Notes: generated by a model not told the origin, from the sequence alone. A stretch of 41,865 bases of DNA from Brachyspira innocens ATCC 29796 (GCF_000384655.1 NZ_ARQI01000102.1:1-41865), one strand, 5' to 3'; shown: positions 8,909-17,078, counted from the stretch's first letter. Program-made: numbers and translations.

Positions 8909-9553
8909 ATGAAAAAATTTGAAGAAGAACTAAATAAATTAACTGATTATGTTGCTGAAGCAGGAGACATGATACTAGAGGCTTTAAGAAACTCATCTAA
9001 CGCCTTGATAAACGGAGACATTGAACTAGCTAATAATGTAATAGAAAATGACAGAAATATAAACAGAATATCATACAAAATAGAGAGTGCATCTTTAAAA
9101 ATGCTTTTATTAGAGCACCCTGTAGCAACAGATTTAAGGATAGTTTCTGCAGCATTAAAAATAGCTACCGACCTAGAGAGAATAGGAGATCAGGCTAAAG
9201 ACATATGCGATTTGATTAGATTTTTACTAGAAGGTAATCTATATAAAAATAATATTGATACAATAATAGAGATGTCAAAAATTATAGACTATATGGTTAC
9301 AAACTGTATTAAGGCTTTTAGAGAAAAGGACTCTCAATTATCAAGAGATGTTATAGAAAGCGATGATAAAGTGGATAAACTATTTTATAAAATGCGTGAT
9401 TCTATGGTTGAGCTGATAAAAAGTGGTGCTGAAAATGCTGACCAAGCTATATATTTAATGATGATAGCAAAATATTTTGAGAAAATGGGAGATCATGCTG
9501 AAAATATAGCCAAATGGGTTTATTACTATACAACAGGTGAAAGATTTAAATAA
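8909..9553 (+). CDS. phoU: Phosphate signalling/transport regulator PhoU
   Basis: A 214-residue all-helical protein with two tandem PhoU repeats. Each carries the E/DXXXD-type metal-binding motif: DLERIGDQAKD in the first half and YFEKMGDHAEN in the second. PhoU couples the Pst transporter to phosphate-dependent control, usually with the PhoR kinase; no PhoR/PhoB genes are seen here. Length is normal for the family. It is the last gene of the pst operon, with CGGAG upstream of the ATG. Confidence 0.93.
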   Translation: MKKFEEELNKLTDYVAEAGDMILEALRNSSNALINGDIELANNVIENDRNINRISYKIESASLKMLLLEHPVATDLRIVSAALKIATDLERIGDQAKDICDLIRFLLEGNLYKNNIDTIIEMSKIIDYMVTNCIKAFREKDSQLSRDVIESDDKVDKLFYKMRDSMVELIKSGAENADQAIYLMMIAKYFEKMGDHAENIAKWVYYYTTGERFK

Positions 9554-9677
9554 TATAGTTATTTAATTAAATATATCTATTGCAATTTTATAGTTTTATA
9601 CAATAATATAACAAGATTGCAGAATGTATTATGAAATAGCTATATACAGTCATAATAAAAATGGGGGTATATATACA

Positions 9678-10568
9678 ATGGAAATAATTATCAAAGACAT
9701 TAAAGTAAAAAGTATACTTACAAAGTCAAATTTACCAGTTGGAGGCTATTCAGTAAATCCTTATGTAGGATGTACTCATGCATGTAAATATTGTTATGCT
9801 TCCTTTATGAAGAGATTTACAAATCATACAGAACCTTGGGGAGAGTTTATAGATATAAAATTATGGACTGATATAAAAAATACTCAAAAATATAAGGATA
9901 AAGAATTATTTATATCTTCTGTTACAGATCCCTATCAACCTATAGAAGAAACTGCATGCCGTACACGAACTTTGCTTGAACAGCTTAAAGGAAGCGGATG
10001 CAAAATCAGTATTTCTACAAAGTCTGATCTTGTACTAAGAGATTTGGATATTATCAAAACTTTTCCTAATGCTAGAGTTTCATGGTCAATAAATACACTT
10101 GATGAAAACTTCCGTGCAGATATGGATAATGCAGTAAGTATTGAAAGAAGATTAAAAGCTATGAAAGAATTTTATGATGCTGGTATACGTACAACCTGCT
10201 TTATATCTCCAATATTTCCATATATTACTAACATTAAGGATATAATACGGCGAGTAAAAAATAAATGCAATCTAATATGGCTTGAAAATCTAAATCTACG
10301 CGGAGCTTATAAAAAAGTAATATTAGATTATATAGAAGAAAAATACCCAGAACTGAAAACTCAATATGATGATATATATTTGAAAGGTAGTAAGAGATAT
10401 TGGTTTGAATTAGATGAACAGATAAGTAAGTTTTGTAAAGAGGAGGGGCTATTATATGTGAGAAATGATGATTCTATTAATCAGCCATTCAATGCTCCTC
10501 CAATTGTTGTAAACTACTTCTTTCATGAGGAAATTATACCTTCAGCAAATAAAAAAACAAAGGCATAA
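9678..10568 (+). CDS. SPL-family radical SAM protein, 'mobile pair protein B' type
   Basis: A 296-residue radical SAM enzyme. The start ATG at 9678 follows a GGGGG site; the in-frame ATG at 9624 has none. The cluster motif is CTHACKYC (Cys32, Cys36, Cys39), preceded by SNLPVGGYSVNPYVG. Later segments (SSVTDPYQPIEE, ISTKSDLVLRD, RVSWSINTLDE) fit the COG1533/SplB-like group. From memory the sequence closely resembles the family named radical SAM mobile pair protein B, normally next to a partner A, but no partner is present here. Its reaction is unknown. It contains CGC/CGG codons that are rare in its neighbours, which fits acquisition by transfer. Confidence 0.75.
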   Translation: MEIIIKDIKVKSILTKSNLPVGGYSVNPYVGCTHACKYCYASFMKRFTNHTEPWGEFIDIKLWTDIKNTQKYKDKELFISSVTDPYQPIEETACRTRTLLEQLKGSGCKISISTKSDLVLRDLDIIKTFPNARVSWSINTLDENFRADMDNAVSIERRLKAMKEFYDAGIRTTCFISPIFPYITNIKDIIRRVKNKCNLIWLENLNLRGAYKKVILDYIEEKYPELKTQYDDIYLKGSKRYWFELDEQISKFCKEEGLLYVRNDDSINQPFNAPPIVVNYFFHEEIIPSANKKTKA

Positions 10569-10656
10569 AGTTTAAAAATAATAAATACACTGTATTTTTA
10601 ATTCTGTTTACAAATAATAAAAATATGTACCAAAAAAGAATTATATTAATAAAATA

Positions 10657-10682
10657 AGCAGATTATAATAATATAGTCTGCT
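10657..10682 (-). terminator. Terminator of the lipoprotein gene at 10688
   Basis: AGCAGA and TCTGCT close a stem extended by TATA/TATA pairs. On the minus strand it is followed by a T-rich stretch. Confidence 0.6.
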
Positions 10683-10687
10683 CTAAA

Positions 10688-11317
10688 TTAATCATTAATA
10701 GTTTCTACAACAACATTATATTCATTAGAACTGTAGCTTTCTTCTAATATATAAGCCTCATTAGTTAAACTTACTGCTTTATTAACTTCTATATTATTAC
10801 TAAGCAATACTTTAAATAAAGATTCATAAGCCCTTTTTAAAGCATTTTGCATAAGCATTTGTCTGGTATATGCATTTAATTTGGCATTTTCTGATATTTC
10901 TATTGAAGCATTTGCCCTGAATATTTTATCATCTATACTGCCCTCTTTTTTTAATCTGTTTAATACCTCTATAGTTCTGTCATATATAGTGTCATCTTTT
11001 AATTTTATCTCTGTATAAAAATTATCATCTTTTTTATATTCTTTAATATTTACAATATCCTCATTAGAAAAATCTATAAGATTACTGTCTTTTAATGAAA
11101 CAGCAACTATATTAAAATCATTTCTGTTGATTAAAGGAGCTGTCTGTTCAGCTATATAATAATACATAGCATCTTCTGCCTTCATTCTGCTTACTTCAAA
11201 ACTTATATCTGTATATGCTTGTGAATGCAATATTCCTCTTCTGATATTATTGCCTGAACATGACATTATAATTATTAATAAAAATATAATAAAAATATAT
11301 AGCTTGTTTTTTTTCAT
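10688..11317 (-). CDS. Hypothetical lipoprotein
   Basis: A 209-residue protein with a lipoprotein signal peptide (hydrophobic residues 7-18, lipobox IMSC with Cys20). The mature part is mixed alpha/beta. The segment SRMKAEDAMYYYIAEQ, followed by repeated VNIK/TEIK strands, faintly recalls the LPP20-type fold, but I do not recognise the family with confidence. It is divergent from the lipoprotein gene at 11447 and ends in its own hairpin. Its probable place is the periplasmic face of a membrane. Confidence 0.7.
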   Translation of the reverse strand: MKKNKLYIFIIFLLIIIMSCSGNNIRRGILHSQAYTDISFEVSRMKAEDAMYYYIAEQTAPLINRNDFNIVAVSLKDSNLIDFSNEDIVNIKEYKKDDNFYTEIKLKDDTIYDRTIEVLNRLKKEGSIDDKIFRANASIEISENAKLNAYTRQMLMQNALKRAYESLFKVLLSNNIEVNKAVSLTNEAYILEESYSSNEYNVVVETIND

Positions 11318-11446
11318 GATTTATAATAAATTATCCTTTAATGTATTAATTATTTTAACTTATCATAGTTACTATTTGTAAAATCATAATTTAAAATACT
11401 TTTAAGTTAAGAGATAAAAATTATATAAATAATTGGAGAGTTCATA

Positions 11447-12190
11447 TTGAATATTAAAGCATTTATTTTGTTATTACTATTAATTATGTTTACATCTTGC
11501 CAAAAGAAACAGGATAATTTTTTGGAAGATATGGCTTCTTTGGATAAAGCATATATGGATACATTATTGATTATAAGAGATGTTAATAATACTGACAGAA
11601 AGGCTTCCATAGAAAAATTTATTATAGTATGGAATGATTTTAAAAAAAAATACTACAATATTAATACAGAAGACCCTCAATGGAAAACCGATTTTGACAG
11701 CTTGCAGGATATATTAATACGCTCTCACTATTATATATCAAGCAAAGAAGATGAAAGTGCTGGATATTCTATACTGCATGATATTAAATATGTATTATCC
11801 GATTTGAGAAAAAGAAATAATGTTAATTGGTTTTTTGATAATTTAAACTCTATATACAAAATAGCATACAGAATGGGAGAACTATCAAAAATATATAACA
11901 TATCTAATACAGTTCTTACTCAGGAAGAGGAAGAAAAATTAATCGTAGTTTATTATCTGCTTGATGCAGCAACTAAAACCACAATATCCGAATTTGATAA
12001 AAGCAATATACATCTGCTTCATCTTTCTCAGCAGCAGCTTGGAACACTTAAACATAATATAGAAACTATAGATGATTTAGTTAAATCGATAGGAAATGAT
12101 TTGTTTTCAAAAAAATATAGTAATATATCCAGTATATCTGAAAATATTTTAAATATATATTTTAACTCTCTGCAAATAATAAGAGGCTAA
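11447..12190 (+). CDS. Hypothetical lipoprotein
   Basis: A 247-residue protein starting at TTG (11447) with GGAGAG upstream. It has a hydrophobic signal sequence and lipobox FTSC (Cys18). The mature part is predicted helical (SLDKAYMDTLLIIRDVNN, many heptad-like stretches) and has no recognised motif. It lies upstream of truB by about 40 nt on the same strand, so co-transcription is likely without implying a shared role. Confidence 0.72.
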   Translation: MNIKAFILLLLLIMFTSCQKKQDNFLEDMASLDKAYMDTLLIIRDVNNTDRKASIEKFIIVWNDFKKKYYNINTEDPQWKTDFDSLQDILIRSHYYISSKEDESAGYSILHDIKYVLSDLRKRNNVNWFFDNLNSIYKIAYRMGELSKIYNISNTVLTQEEEEKLIVVYYLLDAATKTTISEFDKSNIHLLHLSQQQLGTLKHNIETIDDLVKSIGNDLFSKKYSNISSISENILNIYFNSLQIIRG

Positions 12191-12231
12191 AATATATAAT
12201 CCATAATAAATAATATAAGGAATAAATATTT

Positions 12232-13107
12232 ATGAAAGGTTTTTGTATCTTAAATAAACCTATAGGCATAACTTCATTTGACGCTATAAAACAGGTAAAA
12301 AAAACATTAAGAGAAAAAGAAAACATTATAGAAAAAAAAATAGGTCATGCAGGCACATTAGATCCTTTTGCAAACGGAGTTTTAATACTGGCATTTGGAA
12401 GATATACTAAATTATTTTTTTTATTTGATGATATGCCCAAAGAATATACTGCATTAGGAGTATTTGGTGAAATGAGAGATACTGATGATATAGAAGGTAA
12501 TATAATAAAAAAATCTGATACAAATAATAAATTAAGTTTTGAAGAATTAGAAAAAATCATAAAAGAAAATTTTAAAGGAAATATTTTGCAAAAACCTCCT
12601 ATATACAGTGCTAAAAAAATTAATGGAAAAAGAGCTTATGATTTAGCAAGAGATAATAAAAGTTTTGAATTAAAAGATGCTGAAGTATGTATTAACAGCA
12701 TTGAATTACTAGAATATGATTATCCATATTTTAAAATTAAAACTTCAGTAAGCAAAGGCACTTATATAAGGTCTATAATAAGAGATATAGGAAATATAAC
12801 AGATAATTTAGCTTATACAAAAGAATTAACAAGAGTATCTATAGGAGATTATAATATTGATATAGCCTGCAGTATAGAAGATATAAAAAAAGATAAAATA
12901 CTCTCATTCTTTGATATGTTTAATAAACTTGAGAAAAAAACTATTGAAGATGATAATACAATAAAACAAATATTATGCGGCAATACCAAAATGATAGAAA
13001 ATATAGAGATAAAAAATAAATATTTGGCATTAACAGATAATAAAGAAAATCTTCTAGCCATTATAGAAAAAAAAGATAAAAACATATACTCTTTTATAGA
13101 TGTTTAA
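12232..13107 (+). CDS. truB: tRNA pseudouridine(55) synthase TruB
   Basis: This enzyme makes pseudouridine at position 55 in the T-loop of tRNAs. The catalytic motif GHAGTLDPFANG contains the nucleophile Asp44. Other TruB signatures are the N-terminal GFCILNKPIGITSFDA, the KEYTALGVFGEMRDTDD strand, the QKPPIYSAKKINGKRAY block and KGTYIRSIIRDIG. Length (291) is normal for the bacterial enzyme. The C-terminal part is lysine-rich and divergent. Confidence 0.95.
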   Translation: MKGFCILNKPIGITSFDAIKQVKKTLREKENIIEKKIGHAGTLDPFANGVLILAFGRYTKLFFLFDDMPKEYTALGVFGEMRDTDDIEGNIIKKSDTNNKLSFEELEKIIKENFKGNILQKPPIYSAKKINGKRAYDLARDNKSFELKDAEVCINSIELLEYDYPYFKIKTSVSKGTYIRSIIRDIGNITDNLAYTKELTRVSIGDYNIDIACSIEDIKKDKILSFFDMFNKLEKKTIEDDNTIKQILCGNTKMIENIEIKNKYLALTDNKENLLAIIEKKDKNIYSFIDV

Positions 13108-13214
13108 TTAAATTTGTTTGATGATTTTCCTAAAAATGTGTATTTATTATATAATAGACTTGATTCAAAATACAATTAATAAGTAATAGTTTTTAGTGTT
13201 TTTATTATTATGAG

Positions 13215-13395
13215 TTGTACATAACATACAAATTATGCACTGCTATTTATATAGATCTGTTGCTATTTTTATATATGATCTTAGAAAAAGGTAACTTATT
13301 TTTCTCATAAGCACCTACTGGTGGTTACACATACAAAATATGCCTGTGTAAGGAGAAACAGGCACCAAACTTCTGTCTCAAAGAACAGCACATTT
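13215..13395. ncRNA. Candidate structured noncoding RNA
   Basis: The 309-bp stretch between truB and the convergent small-protein cassette has no coding frame but several close hairpins. These are GTACATAA/TTATGCAC with one mismatch (near 13222-13245), GGTaaCTTAT/ATAAGcACC (13290-13315), TTACACA/TGTGTAA (13325-13331 / 13345-13351) and GCCTGT/ACAGGC (13342-13347 / 13358-13363). The last two overlap and exclude each other, and TGGTG/CACCA (13319-13323 / 13063+300 = 13363-13367) could close either fold. A TATAAT lies at 13150-13155. The strand is not settled and I recognise no known RNA family. Confidence 0.35.
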
Positions 13396-13416
13396 AATTA
13401 AAATAATAAATTTACT

Positions 13417-13782
13417 TTATTTCAAAATTATCATCTCTTTGTTCAAAAAAGCATTTTTTAAATCTTTATCAATATCCTTAGCTTTAAATACAATTGTATA
13501 CTTATTTGTATCAATTATTTCTTCTTTTGTTTTATCATATAAAGTACATATTATACGATAACAACCATTCTTATATTCTTTGATAGCAACAGCTAAAAGA
13601 TTACTATCGGCTTCAAGTCTTTGTTTAATATCTTTGTTCTTAAAAAATGCTATTACATCTTCCATTTTTAATAAATTACATTTTTTAACTTGCAAAAAAA
13701 TATTTTTATTTTTTAAGAAAAATATAGTACCAATTACTAATGCAGCTGCAGTTCCTATTATCGGAAATATAACTTTTTTCAT
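13417..13782 (-). CDS. Small membrane-anchored protein with C-terminal 'MIILK' domain (copy A)
   Basis: A 121-residue protein. Residues 4-23 form one N-terminal membrane segment. After a short linker (VKKCNLLKMEDVIAFF) it ends in a domain of about 60 residues: LLAVAIKEYKNG, YRIICTLYDK, FKAKDIDKDLKNAF, then NKEMIILK at the terminus. The same domain ends the next three proteins upstream in the operon. It is closest to copy B (13845), with which it also shares the membrane anchor and linker, so the two are recent duplicates. The function is unknown. It is the last gene of the AAA+ cassette. Confidence 0.75.
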   Translation of the reverse strand: MKKVIFPIIGTAAALVIGTIFFLKNKNIFLQVKKCNLLKMEDVIAFFKNKDIKQRLEADSNLLAVAIKEYKNGCYRIICTLYDKTKEEIIDTNKYTIVFKAKDIDKDLKNAFLNKEMIILK

Positions 13783-13844
13783 AGTTTATCCTTCAATATA
13801 CTATTACATTTCACTTAATATTTATATAATAGTAAATACAATTT

Positions 13845-14225
13845 TTACTTTAAAACAATCATATCTTTATCAGAAAAAGCATTTTTTAAATCTTCATTAA
13901 TATCTTTAGCTTTAAATATTAAAGGAAATTTAAAATCTTTTAGTATTTCTTCTTCTCTTTTATCATACAAAGTACATATTATACGATAACCATTATTTTT
14001 ATGTTCTTTAATAACAACGGCAAGCAAATCATCATCATTTCTAAGAATGTCAATAACTTCTTTTCTTTTAAATGATTTTAGTATTTCTTCCATTGTTAAT
14101 AAATCCACTTCTATAATATCAAAAGCAATATTATCAATATTAAATCTTTTTCTATAAAGTACAATTGATACTACCACTATTATCAAAATAACTGCTGATA
14201 CTATAAAAAATACATACTCATTCAT
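13845..14225 (-). CDS. Small membrane-anchored protein with C-terminal 'MIVLK' domain (copy B)
   Basis: A 126-residue protein with an N-terminal membrane helix (residues 5-24, followed by YRKR, suggesting the C-terminus is cytoplasmic). The linker VDLLTMEEILKSFKRK matches copy A. The shared C-terminal domain runs LLAVVIKEHKNN, YRIICTLYDKREEEIL, FKAKDINEDLKNAF and SDKDMIVLK. It starts 16 nt after the upstream gene, with AAGG before the ATG. The function is unknown; it is inferred to be a partner or substrate of the AAA+ ATPase at the head of the operon. Confidence 0.75.
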   Translation of the reverse strand: MNEYVFFIVSAVILIIVVVSIVLYRKRFNIDNIAFDIIEVDLLTMEEILKSFKRKEVIDILRNDDDLLAVVIKEHKNNGYRIICTLYDKREEEILKDFKFPLIFKAKDINEDLKNAFSDKDMIVLK

Positions 14226-14241
14226 AAAAAATACCTTGAAG

Positions 14242-14568
14242 TTATTTCAATACAATCATATCTTTATTGCCAAAACTCTGTTTAGTTTTTTCATCTAGCC
14301 CATTACTTTCAATACCAATGGCATCTTCTTCCATATCAACAATTTCTTCTTGAGCCTCATCATACAAGCAATTAACAACTCTATAATTATTATTTCCTAA
14401 GTTCTCCTTTATAGAAACAGCAATTATATCTCTATCTTCTTCTAATTTTCTTAACCTATTTCTACTTTTAAAAAAGTTTACTATATTACTTGCAAAATTA
14501 ATAATCTTTACAAATATTCTCTTAATAAAATTCCATATTCTTCTTAAAAGATCAATAAAATAACTCAT
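14242..14568 (-). CDS. Small protein with amphipathic N-terminus and C-terminal 'MIVLK' domain (copy C)
   Basis: 108 residues from the ATG at 14568, which has GGAG 7 nt upstream. The N-terminal 40 residues (FIDLLRRIWNFIKRIF, then VKIINFASNIVNFF) are basic and amphipathic, suggesting peripheral membrane association and not a clean transmembrane helix. The C-terminal domain keeps the family pattern: IIAVSIKEN, NYRVVNCLYDEAQEEIV, KQSFGNKDMIVLK. It sits 6 nt after the preceding gene. The function is unknown. Confidence 0.72.
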   Translation of the reverse strand: MSYFIDLLRRIWNFIKRIFVKIINFASNIVNFFKSRNRLRKLEEDRDIIAVSIKENLGNNNYRVVNCLYDEAQEEIVDMEEDAIGIESNGLDEKTKQSFGNKDMIVLK

Positions 14569-14580
14569 ATACAATCTCCA

Positions 14581-15066
14581 TTATTTTAATACTATCATAT
14601 TTTTATCACCAAATTGGGATAATAAATCTCTATCTAAACTATTAGTATATATAACCCAATGTTTAGCATCTCCATTTAATAGAGGCTCATTATTTTTATC
14701 CAAAAAACATATTTGTATTTCAAATTTATATTTATTAGATTTATTTGTACTACTATTATCTAAAATACAAGCTGATGAATACAATTTTGGATTGAATTCT
14801 TTTTTCACAAGAGCTATACATTTTTCTAATGATAAAGTATCCATATGCAACTCTTCCAGCTTCCAAGCTATTTTTAAAGCTCTAAATAATTCATCTACTT
14901 GAACATTATTAATAGTATCTGATATTTCTTTTTCTATCTTTTCAACAATATTTTTTACACTTTCACCTGTATTCACTGTTACATTTTTTAGTGCTTTTTT
15001 TACACTATCTACTAATTCATCTTTTAAATTAAAATTATTAGTATTATTTTTATCATTTTGTTCCAT
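14581..15066 (-). CDS. Soluble helical protein with C-terminal 'MIVLK' tail (copy D)
   Basis: A 161-residue protein without a membrane segment. Residues about 12-60 form a long helical region (LKDELVDSVKKALKNV, VKNIVEKIEKEISD), followed by LFRALKIAWKLEEL. The last 65 residues are a divergent version of the shared domain (YKFEIQICFLDKNNEPLL, DRDLLSQF, GDKNMIVLK). It starts 3 nt after the AAA+ gene stop, with AGGAGA inside the end of that gene, so translation of the two is probably coupled. The function is unknown. Confidence 0.72.
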   Translation of the reverse strand: MEQNDKNNTNNFNLKDELVDSVKKALKNVTVNTGESVKNIVEKIEKEISDTINNVQVDELFRALKIAWKLEELHMDTLSLEKCIALVKKEFNPKLYSSACILDNSSTNKSNKYKFEIQICFLDKNNEPLLNGDAKHWVIYTNSLDRDLLSQFGDKNMIVLK

Positions 15067-15069
15067 TTT

Positions 15070-16431
15070 TTATTCTCCTATTTTTTTATTAATAGTTTCA
15101 TCTTCTGATTTATCTAAATCATCATTATCATCTGAATCATCAGAATCTTTATTTTTCACTACATAATTTTTAGTTTCTAAATTTTCTTTTATCTGCTTTT
15201 TTAACTCAGTTTTTCTGTTTGCCTTAGCTTTAACAGCATCAAATTTTTCTTTTGATTTTTTGAATACTTCTTCAAATAATTCTCTATTAATATCAGAATT
15301 TTTTTGTATACTTGTTATAAGAACTTCTAAAATCGTATTTTTTATTTCTCTAGGAGCAAAACCTTCTATTTTTTCACTTAAAGAAAGTAAGAAATCATCA
15401 TCTTTTACCTCCTCATCAATAGGAGCTTTACTTGGTATCATCTTTTTTATAATTTTTAATCTCATATTTTTATCAGGAAGTTCAAACTGTATATGTTTTA
15501 AAATTCTGCTTTCAAATGCACTATCATAATTTTCATGCAAGTTTGTAGCAAAAACAACTATACCATTAAAAGATTCAAGTAATATTAACATTTGACTTCT
15601 TAAAGAGTTAACAGCCTGATCTGAACTTGAAGAAACATTTGTTATACGCTTTCCCAAAAAAGAATCAGCCTCATCAAAAAATAAAAGACAATTTTCTTTT
15701 TTAGCTATTTCAAAAGCTTGCACTAAATTTTTAGGAGCATCGCCTACAAATTTAGACTCTATATCTGAATAGTTGAGAGAAAGTATTTTTAAATTTAATT
15801 CGCTTGCTAGTATATGTGCTGACATAGTTTTACCAGTACCTGGAGGTCCGTAAAAATTAATTATACATCTAGGTACAGGGTCTATATCTTCAAATCCCCA
15901 TTCATAATATATTTTATTAATACTTTTCACCATAGTTATAACTTTTTCTAATTCTTCAAAAGTAGAATCATTTAAAACTATTTGGTTAATATTGTATTTT
16001 GGTTCTGTAGGATTTACATTTAATTTTACAGTATCTTCATCATTATTATTACTTTTATTCTTTTTATTTGATGGTATTAAAAATTTATTTTCTATCTCTT
16101 CTTTTGTATAGTTAAAAGCCACAATAATTTTTACTTTTAATTTATTTTCTAATATAAATTTATTTTCTATATGTGATAATCTGGCTTTTAATAAAGATAT
16201 TTTTACATCTTGATCATCATTATATTCTATATCTTCTTTATCCACATAAGCAATATTATTTGTCATTTTTAGCTTATAATCATCATAATTATATATCAAA
16301 AAAATAATTACGCTTTTTAATCTTTTATCTTTAATTTCAAAATCTTCTAGTTTTTCAGTAATTTCATCATACAACTCAGAATCAGTATTATTATCATTAG
16401 TTAATTGATAGACTTCTTTCAACACTCCCAT
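15070..16431 (-). CDS. AAA+ ATPase, SpoVK/Ycf46/Vps4-like, head of the MIVLK cassette
   Basis: 453 residues from the ATG at 16431 (GGAGGT upstream). Residues 1-150 are an unrecognised N-terminal region ending in a low-complexity K/N/D linker. The classic AAA module follows: Walker A GPPGTGKT (195-202), a pore-loop-like SKFVGDAP (226-233), Walker B LLFFDEAD (249-256), sensor-1 Asn297 in FATN, and an arginine finger candidate Arg309 in ESRI. A lid region and an acidic D/E-rich tail complete it. Such single-ring AAA proteins remodel or extract protein partners. It heads an operon of four small proteins with a common C-terminal domain, which are the likely partners. A good promoter lies at 16512-16539. 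Confidence 0.87.
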   Translation of the reverse strand: MGVLKEVYQLTNDNNTDSELYDEITEKLEDFEIKDKRLKSVIIFLIYNYDDYKLKMTNNIAYVDKEDIEYNDDQDVKISLLKARLSHIENKFILENKLKVKIIVAFNYTKEEIENKFLIPSNKKNKSNNNDEDTVKLNVNPTEPKYNINQIVLNDSTFEELEKVITMVKSINKIYYEWGFEDIDPVPRCIINFYGPPGTGKTMSAHILASELNLKILSLNYSDIESKFVGDAPKNLVQAFEIAKKENCLLFFDEADSFLGKRITNVSSSSDQAVNSLRSQMLILLESFNGIVVFATNLHENYDSAFESRILKHIQFELPDKNMRLKIIKKMIPSKAPIDEEVKDDDFLLSLSEKIEGFAPREIKNTILEVLITSIQKNSDINRELFEEVFKKSKEKFDAVKAKANRKTELKKQIKENLETKNYVVKNKDSDDSDDNDDLDKSEDETINKKIGE

Positions 16432-16511
16432 AACACCTCCAATAAAAAATATTATCACACTAATATATAAATTATTATAATAATATTTAAATATATTAAC
16501 ATATATTAAAC

Positions 16512-16539
16512 ATTATAAACTAATTACAATATTTGTCAA
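16512..16539 (-). promoter_or_regulatory. Promoter of the AAA+ cassette
   Basis: On the minus strand there is TTGACA (16539-16534), a 16-bp spacer and TATAAT (16517-16512). Both hexamers are perfect. It lies about 80 nt upstream of the AAA+ start codon. Confidence 0.7.
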
Positions 16540-16565
16540 TAGTATTTATTATATATTTTTAAATA

Positions 16566-16604
16566 AAAGTATATTTTATATTACTATAATATAAAATATA
16601 CTTT
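16566..16604. promoter_or_regulatory. Perfect 18-bp inverted repeat between divergent promoters
   Basis: The arms at 16566-16583 and 16587-16604 are exact reverse complements with a 3-base loop (CTA). The site is upstream of both the AAA+ cassette promoter and the promoter of the small membrane protein, so it cannot be the terminator of either. It is a candidate operator or cruciform site. A weaker AT repeat (TTAAATTT / AAATTTAA) follows further right. Confidence 0.55.
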
Positions 16605-16689
16605 AAAATAATAAAATTAAATTTAAAAAACATATAAAAATTTAATATAAAATAAATACTACTTTAAAAAAATTTTATAATATTATTTA

Positions 16690-16717
16690 TTGACTTTTTT
16701 AAAATATTTAATATAAT
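16690..16717 (+). promoter_or_regulatory. Promoter of the small membrane protein at 16748
   Basis: TTGACT (16690-16695), a 16-bp spacer and TATAAT (16712-16717), about 30 nt upstream of the start codon. Confidence 0.7.
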
Positions 16718-16747
16718 TTATCTAAATATTATATGGAGGAATATTAT

Positions 16748-17014
16748 ATGTTATGGTGGTTATTAGGTGCTGCTCTGCTTGGTGCTGCTGTTTTATTGAC
16801 TTTAGATGCTTTAGCTGATATCTTAAGAAAAAAATATCCAAATGCTAATTATGCTGTTATAAAAAAAGTAAAGAGAAATTTTAATAGCGGTAATTATAAT
16901 GAAATCAAAGTTGATTTATACAATGGAAATGGAAGAAAAATGCAAAGAGCATCTATTGAAGCAGAAGAAATTTCAGATGAAATCGAAGAAGGTGAAGTTT
17001 TAGAATTATATTAA
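16748..17014 (+). CDS. Small membrane-anchored protein related in design to the MIVLK cassette (copy E)
   Basis: 88 residues from the ATG at 16748; GGAGGA at 16735-16740 sets this start. An N-terminal membrane segment (WWLLGAALLGAAVLLTL) is followed by a domain of about 55 residues. Its layout mirrors the small proteins of the divergent AAA+ operon: NYAVIKKVKRN, NYNEIKVDLYNGNGRK, ASIEAEEISDEI and the terminal GEVLELY. The similarity is weak and rests on pattern, so homology is inferred. It is transcribed divergently from the AAA+ operon across a region with two strong promoters and a palindrome. Confidence 0.7.
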   Translation: MLWWLLGAALLGAAVLLTLDALADILRKKYPNANYAVIKKVKRNFNSGNYNEIKVDLYNGNGRKMQRASIEAEEISDEIEEGEVLELY

Positions 17015-17040
17015 ATCAAGAATATTTTCTATAAATAAAA

Positions 17041-17078
17041 AAAGACAGAATAGTTTTATAATCTATTTTGTCTTTTTT
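17041..17078. terminator. Bidirectional terminator
   Basis: AAAGACAGAATAG (17041-17053) pairs with CTATTTTGTCTTT (17063-17075), flanked by A and T runs on opposite sides. It ends the gene at 16748 on the plus strand and overlaps the end of the decayed gene on the minus strand. Confidence 0.75.
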
